From the NCBI RefSeq assembly GCF_027923385.1, contig NZ_BSEC01000001.1, forward strand, positions 1,686,501 through 1,750,500: a stretch of 64,000 nt of DNA, in the 5' to 3' direction. This DNA comes from Methylocystis echinoides (lineage in GTDB: Bacteria; Pseudomonadota; Alphaproteobacteria; Rhizobiales; Beijerinckiaceae). Below, piece after piece: positions 26,303 through 34,126 of this stretch. The notes under the pieces are model-generated. The model did not search any database, was not told the origin of the DNA, and was given only the letters and a program-made list of their open reading frames with translations. Position numbers and translations under genes: made by a program. Numbering within the stretch: position 1 is the stretch's first letter; each line of letters starts with the position of its first letter.

Positions 26303-26775
26303 TGGCCATCGACAGCGCGCGCATCCGCTTCCTTTACCGCACCGAGCTGGGCGACATTGATCGCGCGACCTGGCTGAAGGGCGCGGGCGCGCTCGCGGCC
26401 ATCATCGCGCCGTTCTTTCTGATCTGGATGCTGCTCTCGCCTTACACGGATCACGATCTTTCGCGCGGCGACCCCTTTTTCGCGCCGATGACGGCGGTGG
26501 CCTATGTCTATGTGCTGATCTACGCCTTCGTGATCCTGCTGGTGGCGGTGAGCTATGTGAACCTTTCCGCCAAGCGCTTTCGCGCGCTCGGCCATCGGGC
26601 GCCGGTGGCGCTGGCGGGGCTGGCCCCGCTCGTCGCGCTGATCGTGGGCGCGGTCCACTGGCTTCAGCCGCGCGTGGCGGAAGTCATGCCGCTCTACTGG
26701 GTCTGGGGCGCGGACGCCGTGCTGGTCGCCGTGGCCGTCTGGACGATTTACGAGCTGGGGCTGAATCAGGACTGA
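26302..26775 (+). CDS. Four-helix inner-membrane protein, unknown function
   Basis: A 157-residue protein with four predicted membrane segments (about 28-48, 65-90, 105-125, 133-152) and charged loops. The segment YVNLSAKRFRALGHR after helix two recalls the conserved loop of DUF805-type proteins, but the match is weak. It starts within the dapD stop codon, so it is co-translated with dapD. No catalytic residues are evident. Confidence 0.7.
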   Translation: MAIDSARIRFLYRTELGDIDRATWLKGAGALAAIIAPFFLIWMLLSPYTDHDLSRGDPFFAPMTAVAYVYVLIYAFVILLVAVSYVNLSAKRFRALGHRAPVALAGLAPLVALIVGAVHWLQPRVAEVMPLYWVWGADAVLVAVAVWTIYELGLNQD

Positions 26776-26822
26776 GGCTGCGCCTGCTTGACATGGGCCG
26801 GCGTCAGACCGATTTTTACGTG

Positions 26823-27050
26823 ATGAAGACGCCCATACAGATCGACGCCCAATGGGATAATGACGCGCAAGTCTGGTTCGCCACGAGTCATGACGCGCCG
26901 GGGCTCGTCGTCGAGGCGGAGTCGTGGCAGGCGATGATCGACGAGGTGCGCGCCGTCCTTCCCGATTTGCTGAAGCTGAACGGCGACGCCGTGGCCGATA
27001 TATCGCTGACATTCAAGGCTGAAACGCATCTGGCGCTCGCGGCGGGTTAA
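26823..27050 (+). CDS. HicB-like antitoxin (DUF1902-type)
   Basis: A 75-residue protein of the partial RNase H fold seen in HicB and DUF1902 antitoxins: QIDAQWDNDAQVWFATSHDA and GLVVEAESWQAMIDEVRAVLPDLL. It lacks the C-terminal DNA-binding domain found in longer HicB proteins. The last base of its stop codon is the first base of the toxin start (TAATG). The Met at 26823 fits the domain start; an upstream start at 26793 is less likely. Confidence 0.8.
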   Translation: MKTPIQIDAQWDNDAQVWFATSHDAPGLVVEAESWQAMIDEVRAVLPDLLKLNGDAVADISLTFKAETHLALAAG

Positions 27051-27244
27051 TGGCCGATTTCTATCCGCAGCTGGTTGCGCTGCTGCTGGCGGCGGGTTGC
27101 CGGATGGTCCGGCCGGGCAAGGGTAGCCACGAAATCTGGCATAGCCCGCTCACTCAGAGAAACTTCTCGTTGCCCAGAACGACGAAGTCACGGCATACCG
27201 CCAATGAAGTTCTGAAACAGGCAGGTTTGCCGAAGGCTTTCTGA
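27050..27244 (+). CDS. HicA-like mRNA interferase toxin
   Basis: A 64-residue double-stranded-RNA-binding-fold protein. The hallmark GKGSHEIW contains the catalytic His of HicA, preceded by LLAAGCRMVRPG and followed by a C-terminal helix TANEVLKQAGL. It probably cleaves mRNA when not held by the upstream partner. The order antitoxin-toxin is the reverse of classical hicAB but common for DUF1902 pairs. It ends three bases before dapE and sits inside the dap cluster. Confidence 0.83.
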   Translation: MADFYPQLVALLLAAGCRMVRPGKGSHEIWHSPLTQRNFSLPRTTKSRHTANEVLKQAGLPKAF

Positions 27245-27246
27245 TC

Positions 27247-28407
27247 ATGTCCCTCTCTCCCGCCGTTTCCCTCACGCGCGACCTCATCCGCTGCCCCTCG
27301 GTCACGCCGCAGGACGCGGGCGCGCTCGATATCGTGGAGCGGACGCTAGAGGCGGTCGGCTTCGAGACGCATCGCCTCGTCTTCACCGAGGCGGGCACGC
27401 CGGACGTCGATAATCTCTTCGCGAAGATCGGCGCGGGCGCGCCGCACCTGGTCTTCGCAGGCCATACCGATGTCGTGCCGACGGGCGATGTCGCGCGCTG
27501 GAGCTGCGATCCCTTCGCGGGCGAGATCATCGACGGGAAGATCATCGGCCGCGGCGCCAGCGACATGAAGGGGGGCATCGCCGCCTTCATGGCTGCGACG
27601 CTCGCCTATATCGAGCGCCACGGGGCGCCGAAGAAGGGCGCGATTTCCTTCCTCATCACCGGCGACGAGGAAGGCCCCTCGATCAACGGCACCGTGAAGA
27701 TGCTCGACTGGGCGAAGGCGCGCGGCGAGAAATTCGATCACGCCATTGTCGGGGAGCCCACAAATGTTTCGGCGCTGGGCGACACCATCAAGATCGGCCG
27801 TCGCGGTTCGCTGAACGGCAAGATCCGGGTTCTTGGCAAGCAGGGGCATGTCGCCTATCCGCATCGCGCGGACAATCCCGTGCCGGTGATCGCGCGGATC
27901 GTGGCGGCGCTGTCGGCGCATGAATTCGATCGCGGCACGGCGCATTTCGACCGCACCAATCTCGAAGTTTCCTCCATCGACGTCGGCAATCCGGCGGTGA
28001 ACGTCATTCCCGCCGAGGCCCGCGCGCAGTTCAACGTGCGCTTCAACGACGCCTGGACGCTGGAGACCTTGCGCGCGCGCATCGCAGAAGTGGTCAAGGA
28101 GGCCGCCGCCGGCGCGCGCATCGAGCTCGAGTTCCTGCCGAGCAACGCCGTCTCCTTCATCACCCATCCGGGTGATTTCACCGAGCTCGTGTCCAACGCC
28201 GTGACGGCGGCGACCGGCCTGACCCCCGAGCTGTCGACAAGCGGCGGCACCTCCGACGCGCGCTTCATCACGCGCGATTGTCCGGTGGTGGAGTTCGGCC
28301 TCACCAATGAAACGATTCACGCCGTGGATGAAAACGCCCGCGTGGCGGATATCGACGCGCTGGCGGCGGTTTATCTGCGGATTTTGGAGACCTATTTCGT
28401 CTCGTGA
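27247..28407 (+). CDS. dapE: Succinyl-diaminopimelate desuccinylase
   Basis: A 386-residue M20-family metallopeptidase. Metal ligands are visible in VFAGHTDVVPTGD, RGASDMKGGIAAFM and the Glu pair of ITGDEEGPSINGT, with the lid domain containing GRRGSLNGKIRVLGKQGHVAYPH. It removes succinate from N-succinyl-diaminopimelate, downstream of DapD. It follows the HicA gene by two bases. Confidence 0.97.
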   Translation: MSLSPAVSLTRDLIRCPSVTPQDAGALDIVERTLEAVGFETHRLVFTEAGTPDVDNLFAKIGAGAPHLVFAGHTDVVPTGDVARWSCDPFAGEIIDGKIIGRGASDMKGGIAAFMAATLAYIERHGAPKKGAISFLITGDEEGPSINGTVKMLDWAKARGEKFDHAIVGEPTNVSALGDTIKIGRRGSLNGKIRVLGKQGHVAYPHRADNPVPVIARIVAALSAHEFDRGTAHFDRTNLEVSSIDVGNPAVNVIPAEARAQFNVRFNDAWTLETLRARIAEVVKEAAAGARIELEFLPSNAVSFITHPGDFTELVSNAVTAATGLTPELSTSGGTSDARFITRDCPVVEFGLTNETIHAVDENARVADIDALAAVYLRILETYFVS

Positions 28408-28423
28408 GTGGGGAGGCCTCTAC

Positions 28424-28479
28424 GTGAAGGCCACAATCCGCTCCCTCTCCCGCGCAGCGGGGGAGGGCCGGGGAGGGGG
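28424..28479. repeat. Type A repeat, right half only
   Basis: A 56-bp fragment matching the right half of the type A element, from the GAAGGCcacaatc spacer through the hairpin CCCTCTCCCGCGCAGCGGGG to the GGGGAGGGGG end. The left arm is absent. It lies after dapE. Confidence 0.7.
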
Positions 28480-28516
28480 CAGCCGCAACAAAATAACGAT
28501 CGGCGACAACCGCAAG

Positions 28517-28545
28517 CGGCCCGATCCTCCCCGGAGGACGGGCCG
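28517..28545. terminator. Hairpin between convergent dapE and transketolase genes
   Basis: An inverted repeat CGGCCCG-A-TCCTCC/GGAGGA-CGGGCCG with a two-base centre forms a long GC-rich hairpin 15 bases from the stop of the minus-strand transketolase gene. It is suitably placed as a two-way terminator, though no long T-run follows on either strand. Confidence 0.45.
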
Positions 28546-28559
28546 TTAACATGTCCTGC

Positions 28560-29516
28560 TCAGGCGCTTTCGGCGAGCCTGCCGAGCGGCAGGCCAGATG
28601 AGAGCGCGGACAGCACCGTCGCTTCCACCGCCGCCGCGTCCATCCCGTAACGTGCGCGCAGATAGAGCTGATCGCCGACGACCGTCGGAAACATGTCGTC
28701 CAGCGCGATGCTTCTGAAAAACCCGACGCGCGCGCCCGCCGAAAGCAGCGTCTCCGCCACCGCGCCCTTCAGCCCGCCGACGCGATTGTGCTCTTCGAGC
28801 GTCACGACGCCGCCGGTTTCCGCCGCCGCCGAAAGGATCGCCGCTTCATCGAGCGGCTTGATCGTGTGCATCGCCTCGATGCGGCAGTCGACGCCTTGCG
28901 TGGAAAGCCGCTCCGCGGCGATCAGCGCCTCGCGCAGGATCGCGCCCGTGGCGATGATCGTCACATCGGCGCCGTCGCGCACGCGGCGCGCCTTGCCGAG
29001 CGTGGCGCGCTCGCCCGCGCGCCGGGCCATGCCGCCGGCGTCCTTGTCGATGCGCAGATAGGCGGGGCCTTTCGCTTGCGCGAGATCGCGCAGCAGATCC
29101 TGCGCTTCCCATTTCTCCGTCGGCGCGACGACGCGCATGTTGGGCAGGGCGCGCATGATGGCGAGGTCTTCCGTCGCGAAATGCGACATGCCGAGCTGCC
29201 CGTAGGAAAAGCCGCCGCCGACGGCGACGATGGTCACGTCGCAGTCGTGATAGCAGATGTCGTTGCGCACCTGTTCGAGACAGCGCAGCGTCGGGAAGTT
29301 TGCGATGGAATAGGTGTAGACGCGCCAGCCCGACAGCGCCATGCCGCAGGCGATGGCGGTCATGTTCTGCTCGGCGACGCCGGCGTTGAGGAACTGATCG
29401 GGAAAACGCTCGGCGAATGCGCCAAGCACGCCATAGCCAAGATCGCCGGTGATGAGCATGACGCGCGGGTCTTGCGCCGCAAGCTCCGTGAGCGTCTCGA
29501 TGAAAGCGTCACGCAT
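28560..29516 (-). CDS. Transketolase, C-terminal subunit
   Basis: A 318-residue protein with the pyrimidine-binding domain of transketolases (LITGDLGYGVLGAFAERFPD, NAGVAEQNMTAIACGMALSG with the catalytic Glu in AEQN) and the C-terminal domain (VTIIATGAILREALIAAERL). With the upstream gene it forms a split transketolase-like enzyme, a type often used for specialised sugar pathways. The start was set at MRDAFIETL, which overlaps the end of the N-terminal subunit gene by eight bases. The substrate is unknown. Confidence 0.9.
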   Translation of the reverse strand: MRDAFIETLTELAAQDPRVMLITGDLGYGVLGAFAERFPDQFLNAGVAEQNMTAIACGMALSGWRVYTYSIANFPTLRCLEQVRNDICYHDCDVTIVAVGGGFSYGQLGMSHFATEDLAIMRALPNMRVVAPTEKWEAQDLLRDLAQAKGPAYLRIDKDAGGMARRAGERATLGKARRVRDGADVTIIATGAILREALIAAERLSTQGVDCRIEAMHTIKPLDEAAILSAAAETGGVVTLEEHNRVGGLKGAVAETLLSAGARVGFFRSIALDDMFPTVVGDQLYLRARYGMDAAAVEATVLSALSSGLPLGRLAESA

Positions 29517-30339
29517 GAGCGGCCTCGAGTTCCGCGATAGCCGTGTCGAAGTCGGAGCCGAGCGGCGTCCGATAATGCCAGGCGACCTGATTTTCCATGA
29601 AGGAAACGCCTTTGCCCTTTGTCGTATGGGCGAGGATGACGCTCGGCCGTTCCGCCGCGAAAGGAAGGCGCGCGAAGGCCGCATGCAGCTGCGCATGGTC
29701 GTGGCCGTCGACTTCTGCGACCGACCAGCCGAAGGCGCGCCATTTGTCCGCGAAAGGTTCGAGCGCCAGCGTCTCTTCAACCGACGCGAGGCTTTGCAGC
29801 TTGTTGTAGTCGATCACAGCCACCAGATTGTCGAGCCGGTGATGGGCGGCGAACATGGCGGCTTCCCATGTCGACCCCTCGTCGCATTCGCCGTCCGAGA
29901 GCAAGGCGAATGCGCGCCACGTCTCGCGGGCGCGCGTCGCGGCCAGCGCCATGCCGGTCGCGACATTCAGCCCATGGCCGAGCGCGCCGGTCGACAGCTC
30001 CACGCCCGGCACGCCCTTGTGCGAGACATGGCCCGAGAAGACCGAGCCGTTCTGATAATGCTGCGCGAGCAGCGACGGATCGAAGAAGCCGGTCTCGGCG
30101 AGCGCCGCATAGACCGCCGCGCCGGCATGTCCCTTGGAGAGCAGGAAGCGGTCGCGATCGGGCTTGTGCGGGTCGGCGGGATCGACATTGAGCACGGCGC
30201 CATACAGCACAGCGACAATGTCGGCGATGGAGAGCGCGGAGCCGACATGCGAGCTTTTCCCGCGATTGACCATGCGCACGACATGCAGGCGGATGCGGCG
30301 CGCGAGTTCGGCGGTGTCGGCAGAGCGGGCAGAGTGCAT
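29509..30339 (-). CDS. Transketolase, N-terminal subunit
   Basis: A 276-residue protein holding the pyrophosphate-binding domain: KSSHVGSALSIADIVAVLY, FLLSKGHAGAAVYAALAE, STGALGHGLNVATGMAL and the thiamine diphosphate motif LLSDGECDEGSTWEAAM ending in NLVAVIDYNKLQ. It lacks the other two transketolase domains, which are in the next gene. The start was set at MHSARSADTAELARRI; the frame continues upstream 43 codons without homology. Confidence 0.9.
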   Translation of the reverse strand: MHSARSADTAELARRIRLHVVRMVNRGKSSHVGSALSIADIVAVLYGAVLNVDPADPHKPDRDRFLLSKGHAGAAVYAALAETGFFDPSLLAQHYQNGSVFSGHVSHKGVPGVELSTGALGHGLNVATGMALAATRARETWRAFALLSDGECDEGSTWEAAMFAAHHRLDNLVAVIDYNKLQSLASVEETLALEPFADKWRAFGWSVAEVDGHDHAQLHAAFARLPFAAERPSVILAHTTKGKGVSFMENQVAWHYRTPLGSDFDTAIAELEAAHA

Positions 30340-30485
30340 GCGGCCTCGGCGGGGACGAATCTTATCGTCTAGTTTAAGCCTTCGCAGCGCAGCCGACAAT
30401 TCGAGTGGCGCGAATGCCGAGGCATGTTCCGAATGGGTGGCAGGGCGGCGCGTCGACCGCCGCCGCACCGCGCTTGTCAGGGCTG

Positions 30486-31367
30486 CTAAAATCCCGACTT
30501 CGTATAGTAGAAAGCCCCTTGGGAGAGTGTCATCGTCGCTGCGCCGCTCTTGAAAAGGTCGAACGAGGTGTTTGCCGTCGCGTTGCTGCGGATTGCATAG
30601 ACATTCGCCCGCGTGGACGTGGAGCCCGAAGTGGCCGATACCCCATAGGCGTTCCGGAACGACAGACTGTCCTCGACAGTGGCCTGCACATTTCCCGAGA
30701 CCGTGCTATCGGCGCTGAAGAGGAACCCGGTAACTCTATTTCCATAAGCCACGGAGCGACGAACAGCCCCAGACGCCGACGCAGAACCGCCGGGTTGCAC
30801 GAGAACGCCATAAGTGTTGCCGGAAAAGACGCTGTCTGACACGAGGAAGGAGATCGCACCGGCCTGATTCTTCAAGATCAGGCCATATCCTGCGCCCGAA
30901 GCGGTAAATCCACGAATCTCGCATCCTTCGATGGCAAGGGTCCCGGGGGAGGTCATATAAATCCCGCTTCCGGCCCCCGCCGAGCCTGCCAGCGTCAGTC
31001 CTTGCAAGATCACGACGCCGGGTAGCGCCAGATTGATCTCGACAGCGATGCCCGTGCTGGCATTGACGCTGAAGACGCCCGCGGTTCCGCCATCCTTGTT
31101 GAGGATCGACACCGGGAAGGTGATCCGCATGGGTCCGTAATTGGCGGGATCGAATACGAGGACCGATCCGTTCGGCGCCACGACATTATCCAGAACATAT
31201 TGAAACGTCCGGCAGGGCGCGGTGACGGCGCCGCAACCAGCGCGGTCGGCCCCGCGCCCGGACACCCATGCGTTCGGCAGAGAACCGGCGGCGCGGGCAT
31301 CGTCTGGCCCGAGCGAAACCGAGAGACTGGCGATCGCCGCGAGAGCAGGAAGAGAGATTTTGGTCAA
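30486..31367 (-). CDS. Exported right-handed parallel beta-helix protein, paralogue 1
   Basis: A 293-residue protein with a signal peptide cleaved near ARA-A (residue 27). The conserved block SLPNAWVSGRGADRAGCG, APCRTFQYVLDNVV and GPMRITFPVSI is followed by parallel beta-helix coils such as GTLAIEGCEIRGF and SFLVSDSVFSGNTYGVLV. Proteins of this type are surface or periplasmic carbohydrate-binding folds; no catalytic residues are visible. The start is a TTG with GGAG eight bases upstream, the same arrangement as in paralogue 2. It is the last of three tandem relatives. Confidence 0.78.
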   Translation of the reverse strand: MTKISLPALAAIASLSVSLGPDDARAAGSLPNAWVSGRGADRAGCGAVTAPCRTFQYVLDNVVAPNGSVLVFDPANYGPMRITFPVSILNKDGGTAGVFSVNASTGIAVEINLALPGVVILQGLTLAGSAGAGSGIYMTSPGTLAIEGCEIRGFTASGAGYGLILKNQAGAISFLVSDSVFSGNTYGVLVQPGGSASASGAVRRSVAYGNRVTGFLFSADSTVSGNVQATVEDSLSFRNAYGVSATSGSTSTRANVYAIRSNATANTSFDLFKSGAATMTLSQGAFYYTKSGF

Positions 31368-31419
31368 TGCGATAACTCCAGGTCCATCGCGCCGGGGCGC
31401 GGGCGCCTAGCGCCGATGG

Positions 31420-32298
31420 CTAGTTGAGCGGGCCAATGTAGATATTGCCCGAGCTCGTCAGGGAGAATGCGGTCCCGTCGGTTCTCATGGTCGCGTCGAC
31501 GTTCTGGAGATCAACCAGGTAATTGTTCGTCGCGTTGATCCGCACCAGTGTTACCTTGGTGAACAGTCCGCCAGAGGCGTAAACGCCGGCGCCGGAATTA
31601 TTCCAGGCGATGCTGTCCTCAATGGTCATGGATCTGCCGGCGCTGGTGAAGGGTTTTCCCGTATAAGAAAATCCGTGGCGCCCGTTGCTGAAGGCTGTCG
31701 AACGACGAATTGAAACGTTCCCACCGGAAGAGTCGACCTGAACGCCGTCGCCGCTGTTTCCTGAAAAACTGCTATCCGAGATTGTGACGTAGGGGCTATC
31801 TCCCATGATGAGAACGCCGGCGGACGATGATCCATTCGCCGTGAAATGAACGACCTTGCATTTCTCGATGGCCAGGGACCCGCCGGCCGGGGTCATGACA
31901 ACGCCAGATGATCCACCCCGCGCGCCGTCGATGATCAGGCCTCTCAATGTCACCAGTCCGGGAGCGCTCACAACGACTGTCGCGCCCTTGAGAAAGCCGG
32001 CGAGGACGGCGTTCCCCGGGCCATCGTTGATGATCGACACAGGAAAGGTAATCACCATCGGACCGTAATCGCCGGGATCGAGGATGAGCACCGACCCACC
32101 CGTCGCCACCACATTTTCGAGGACGTACTGAAAAGTCCTGCACGGGCTCGTTGTTGCGCCGCAGCCGGCGCCGTCTGCGCCGCGCGTGGCTGACACCCAT
32201 GCAGTGGGGAGCGATCCGGCCGCGCGCGCATCCGCCGGCGCGAGAGAAATCGACAAGCAGAAGAATGCCGCGAGGACGGCAAGGGAGGTTCTGGTCAA
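31420..32298 (-). CDS. Exported right-handed parallel beta-helix protein, paralogue 2
   Basis: A 292-residue relative of the neighbouring genes: signal peptide (cleavage near ARA-A), SLPTAWVSATRGADGAGCG, SPCRTFQYVLENVVA, GPMVITFPVSI, then beta-helix coils with GSLAIEKCKVVHF and TISDSSFSGNSGDGVQV. The TTG at 32298 has GGAG eight bases upstream and aligns with the start of paralogue 1. The ATG at 32340 would add 14 residues ahead of the signal peptide. It ends in YIGPLN, as does paralogue 3 (YVGPLN). Confidence 0.78.
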   Translation of the reverse strand: MTRTSLAVLAAFFCLSISLAPADARAAGSLPTAWVSATRGADGAGCGATTSPCRTFQYVLENVVATGGSVLILDPGDYGPMVITFPVSIINDGPGNAVLAGFLKGATVVVSAPGLVTLRGLIIDGARGGSSGVVMTPAGGSLAIEKCKVVHFTANGSSSAGVLIMGDSPYVTISDSSFSGNSGDGVQVDSSGGNVSIRRSTAFSNGRHGFSYTGKPFTSAGRSMTIEDSIAWNNSGAGVYASGGLFTKVTLVRINATNNYLVDLQNVDATMRTDGTAFSLTSSGNIYIGPLN

Positions 32299-32355
32299 GG
32301 GATAGCTCCAAATCCTGTCGGACAGCGCCGCGCAGTCCAAAATTGCAGTGGGCCG

Positions 32356-33132
32356 CTAGTTGAGCGGGCCGACGTAAAGGGCGCCCGTTTTCCGATAGTA
32401 GAAGGTCGTCCCGTCGCTTCTCATCGTCGCATCGACATTGTTGAGATCAGTGACGTTGCTTGTCGCGTTGACGCGAACCATGGTTATTCTCAGGCCGGAT
32501 CCGCCGCTGGCGTACACGCCGGCAGTATTCTGAGAGGCAATACTGTCTTCGATCGTCGCGGAAATAGTCGTCGGCGAACCTGATGTGTTTATAAATGAAT
32601 AGCCGTGCAGACCGTTGCCAATGGCAGCCGAGCGACGAATGGCGACTGTCGCATTATTCGAGATAAGGACGCCGCCTCCTTCGTTATTCATAAATCTGCT
32701 GTCGGAGACCGTGACGTTGGCTCCAGACCCTGAAACCCAGAGCCCAATCGATTTTTGTCCACTCCCATGGAAGCCGCTCATGTCGCATTTTTCAACGGCC
32801 AGCGATCCCGCAGCTTGCATGATGATCCCTGCCCCACCCACGGCGTTGGCTCCGTCGATGATCAGGCCCCTCAGCGTCACCTGGCCGGAAGCTGGGAGTG
32901 CGATTTCGACCGCGAAGCCTGCCGCGGTCATGCCGAATGTGCCTGCGTTCCCTAGGCCGTTGTTGATGACCGACACGGGGAAAGTGATCCGCATTGGCCC
33001 ATAGGCGCCGGGGTCGTAGACGAGCACACTCCCGCTCGGCGCCACGACATTATCGAGGACATATTGAAAGGTTCGGCACGGGCTGGCGATCGTCCCGCAG
33101 CCGGGGTTGTCGGCGCCGCGCAAAGCGGACAC
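32356..33132 (-). CDS. Parallel beta-helix protein, paralogue 3 with damaged N-terminus
   Basis: The 258-codon frame matches paralogues 1 and 2 from SALRGADNPGCG onward, including SPCRTFQYVLDNVV, GPMRITFPVSV and the coils SLAVEKCDMSGF and VSDSRFMNNEGGGVLI. The only start is a GTG inside the conserved WVSA segment. The same frame continues upstream through AGAVGTLPSAWVSA and a signal-peptide-like SLLTCLTATDA, but it has no ATG, GTG or TTG there. The initiation region appears lost, so this copy is probably not exported or not expressed. Confidence 0.6.
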   Translation of the reverse strand: MSALRGADNPGCGTIASPCRTFQYVLDNVVAPSGSVLVYDPGAYGPMRITFPVSVINNGLGNAGTFGMTAAGFAVEIALPASGQVTLRGLIIDGANAVGGAGIIMQAAGSLAVEKCDMSGFHGSGQKSIGLWVSGSGANVTVSDSRFMNNEGGGVLISNNATVAIRRSAAIGNGLHGYSFINTSGSPTTISATIEDSIASQNTAGVYASGGSGLRITMVRVNATSNVTDLNNVDATMRSDGTTFYYRKTGALYVGPLN

Positions 33133-33463
33133 CCATGCGCTGGGGAGAGTCCCGACGGCCCCTGCATCCGTTGCTGTGAGACATGTGAGGAGAGACGCGC
33201 GGCCATGACGGCGGAAGGGAATAGTTTTCTCAAAGTGAAGGACTCCCCAGATGAATTTGCGAAATCGCTGCCCGGTTTCGCGTGGCGCTGAAAATGATGC
33301 CCCCGCACATATTCGAAGAACTGCTCCGACCTCCGCCGGAAAATGCTGGGCCGCCGAAACAAAAAAGGCTGATCAAAACGTTCGAACAGAACCGTCTGAG
33401 CTCGGCCGTCACGTTTGCAATAATAGTTAAGATCAAGTTTAGATCAAGAGCCGTCTTGCGCTC
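33133..33463. other. Intergenic region with decayed 5' end of paralogue 3
   Basis: About 330 bp. The part next to 33132 still encodes the lost N-terminus of paralogue 3 in frame. The stretch 33340-33470 is clearly AT-richer (aaaaaaggctgatcaaaacg, ataatagttaag) and would suit a promoter for the beta-helix cluster on the minus strand. No other gene is supported. Confidence 0.4.
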
Positions 33464-33844
33464 TCAGCCGATCGCAAGCGCGAAGGCGTTTTCGAGATGC
33501 CGGGGCAGCCGGCCCGGCGCGATGAAGACCGCGTCGGCGCGCAGCGTGCAGGCGGCGGCCCATGGGTGGGTGGCGACCCAGCGGTTGGCGGCGCGCGAGA
33601 TGCGGCGCTGTTTTTGCGGTGTGATGGCGATGGCGGCGTCTTCCAGCGCGCCGCGCGCCTTCACTTCGACGAAAGCGATGGTCCGACCCCGCCGGGCGAC
33701 AATGTCGATTTCGCCGCCGTGGACCCGGTAATTGCGCGCGAGGATCGTATACAGCCGCGCCCGCAGCCAGAGGATCGCGATGGTTTCGGCCTGAAGACCA
33801 TAGGCGTAGGCAGCGCGGCGGGCGTTACTGTCCCTATGCTGCAT
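33464..33844 (-). CDS. yraN: YraN family protein (UPF0102)
   Basis: A 126-residue protein with the restriction-endonuclease-like core of the UPF0102 family: LARNYRVHGGEIDIVARRG and TIAFVEVKARG carry the conserved Glu, Asp and Glu-x-Lys residues. The family resembles Holliday-junction resolvases, though its role is not established. It is usually next to rsmI and the LpoA-like gene; here glyS lies between them. Confidence 0.88.
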   Translation of the reverse strand: MQHRDSNARRAAYAYGLQAETIAILWLRARLYTILARNYRVHGGEIDIVARRGRTIAFVEVKARGALEDAAIAITPQKQRRISRAANRWVATHPWAAACTLRADAVFIAPGRLPRHLENAFALAIG

Positions 33845-33915
33845 TCTGGCGCCTCCCTGTCCAGTTTCAGCTATAATCCAGAGGCGCGGCTTGGGCCAGT
33901 GTGTCGAAGCGGCTT

Positions 33916-34030
33916 GCCCCTCACCCCAGCCCTCTCCCCGCCAGCGGGGAGAGGGGGCGCAGGGCGGCGCGTGCTCTTCCCCGTCTCCACGTGAAGCGCA
34001 GCGGAACGGGGAGAGGGTGGGGTGAGGGGC
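33916..34030. repeat. Type B palindromic repeat element, copy 1
   Basis: A 115-bp element with inverted ends GCCCCTCACCCC/GGGGTGAGGGGC, each followed inward by CTCTCCCC-type hairpin sequence (CTCTCCCCGCCAGCGGGGAG on the left). It differs from type A in its ends (GCCCCTCACCC rather than CCCCCTCCC). It lies about 100 bases upstream of glyS. Confidence 0.8.
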
Positions 34031-34126
34031 GACGCCGCAGGCGCCGAGCCCGCCGATTTGCGCGGCGCGGTAGGGGGCTCTAAACAGGATCGCAGCTCAT
34101 CCCGCCCCGCCAGAAGACGAATCGGT

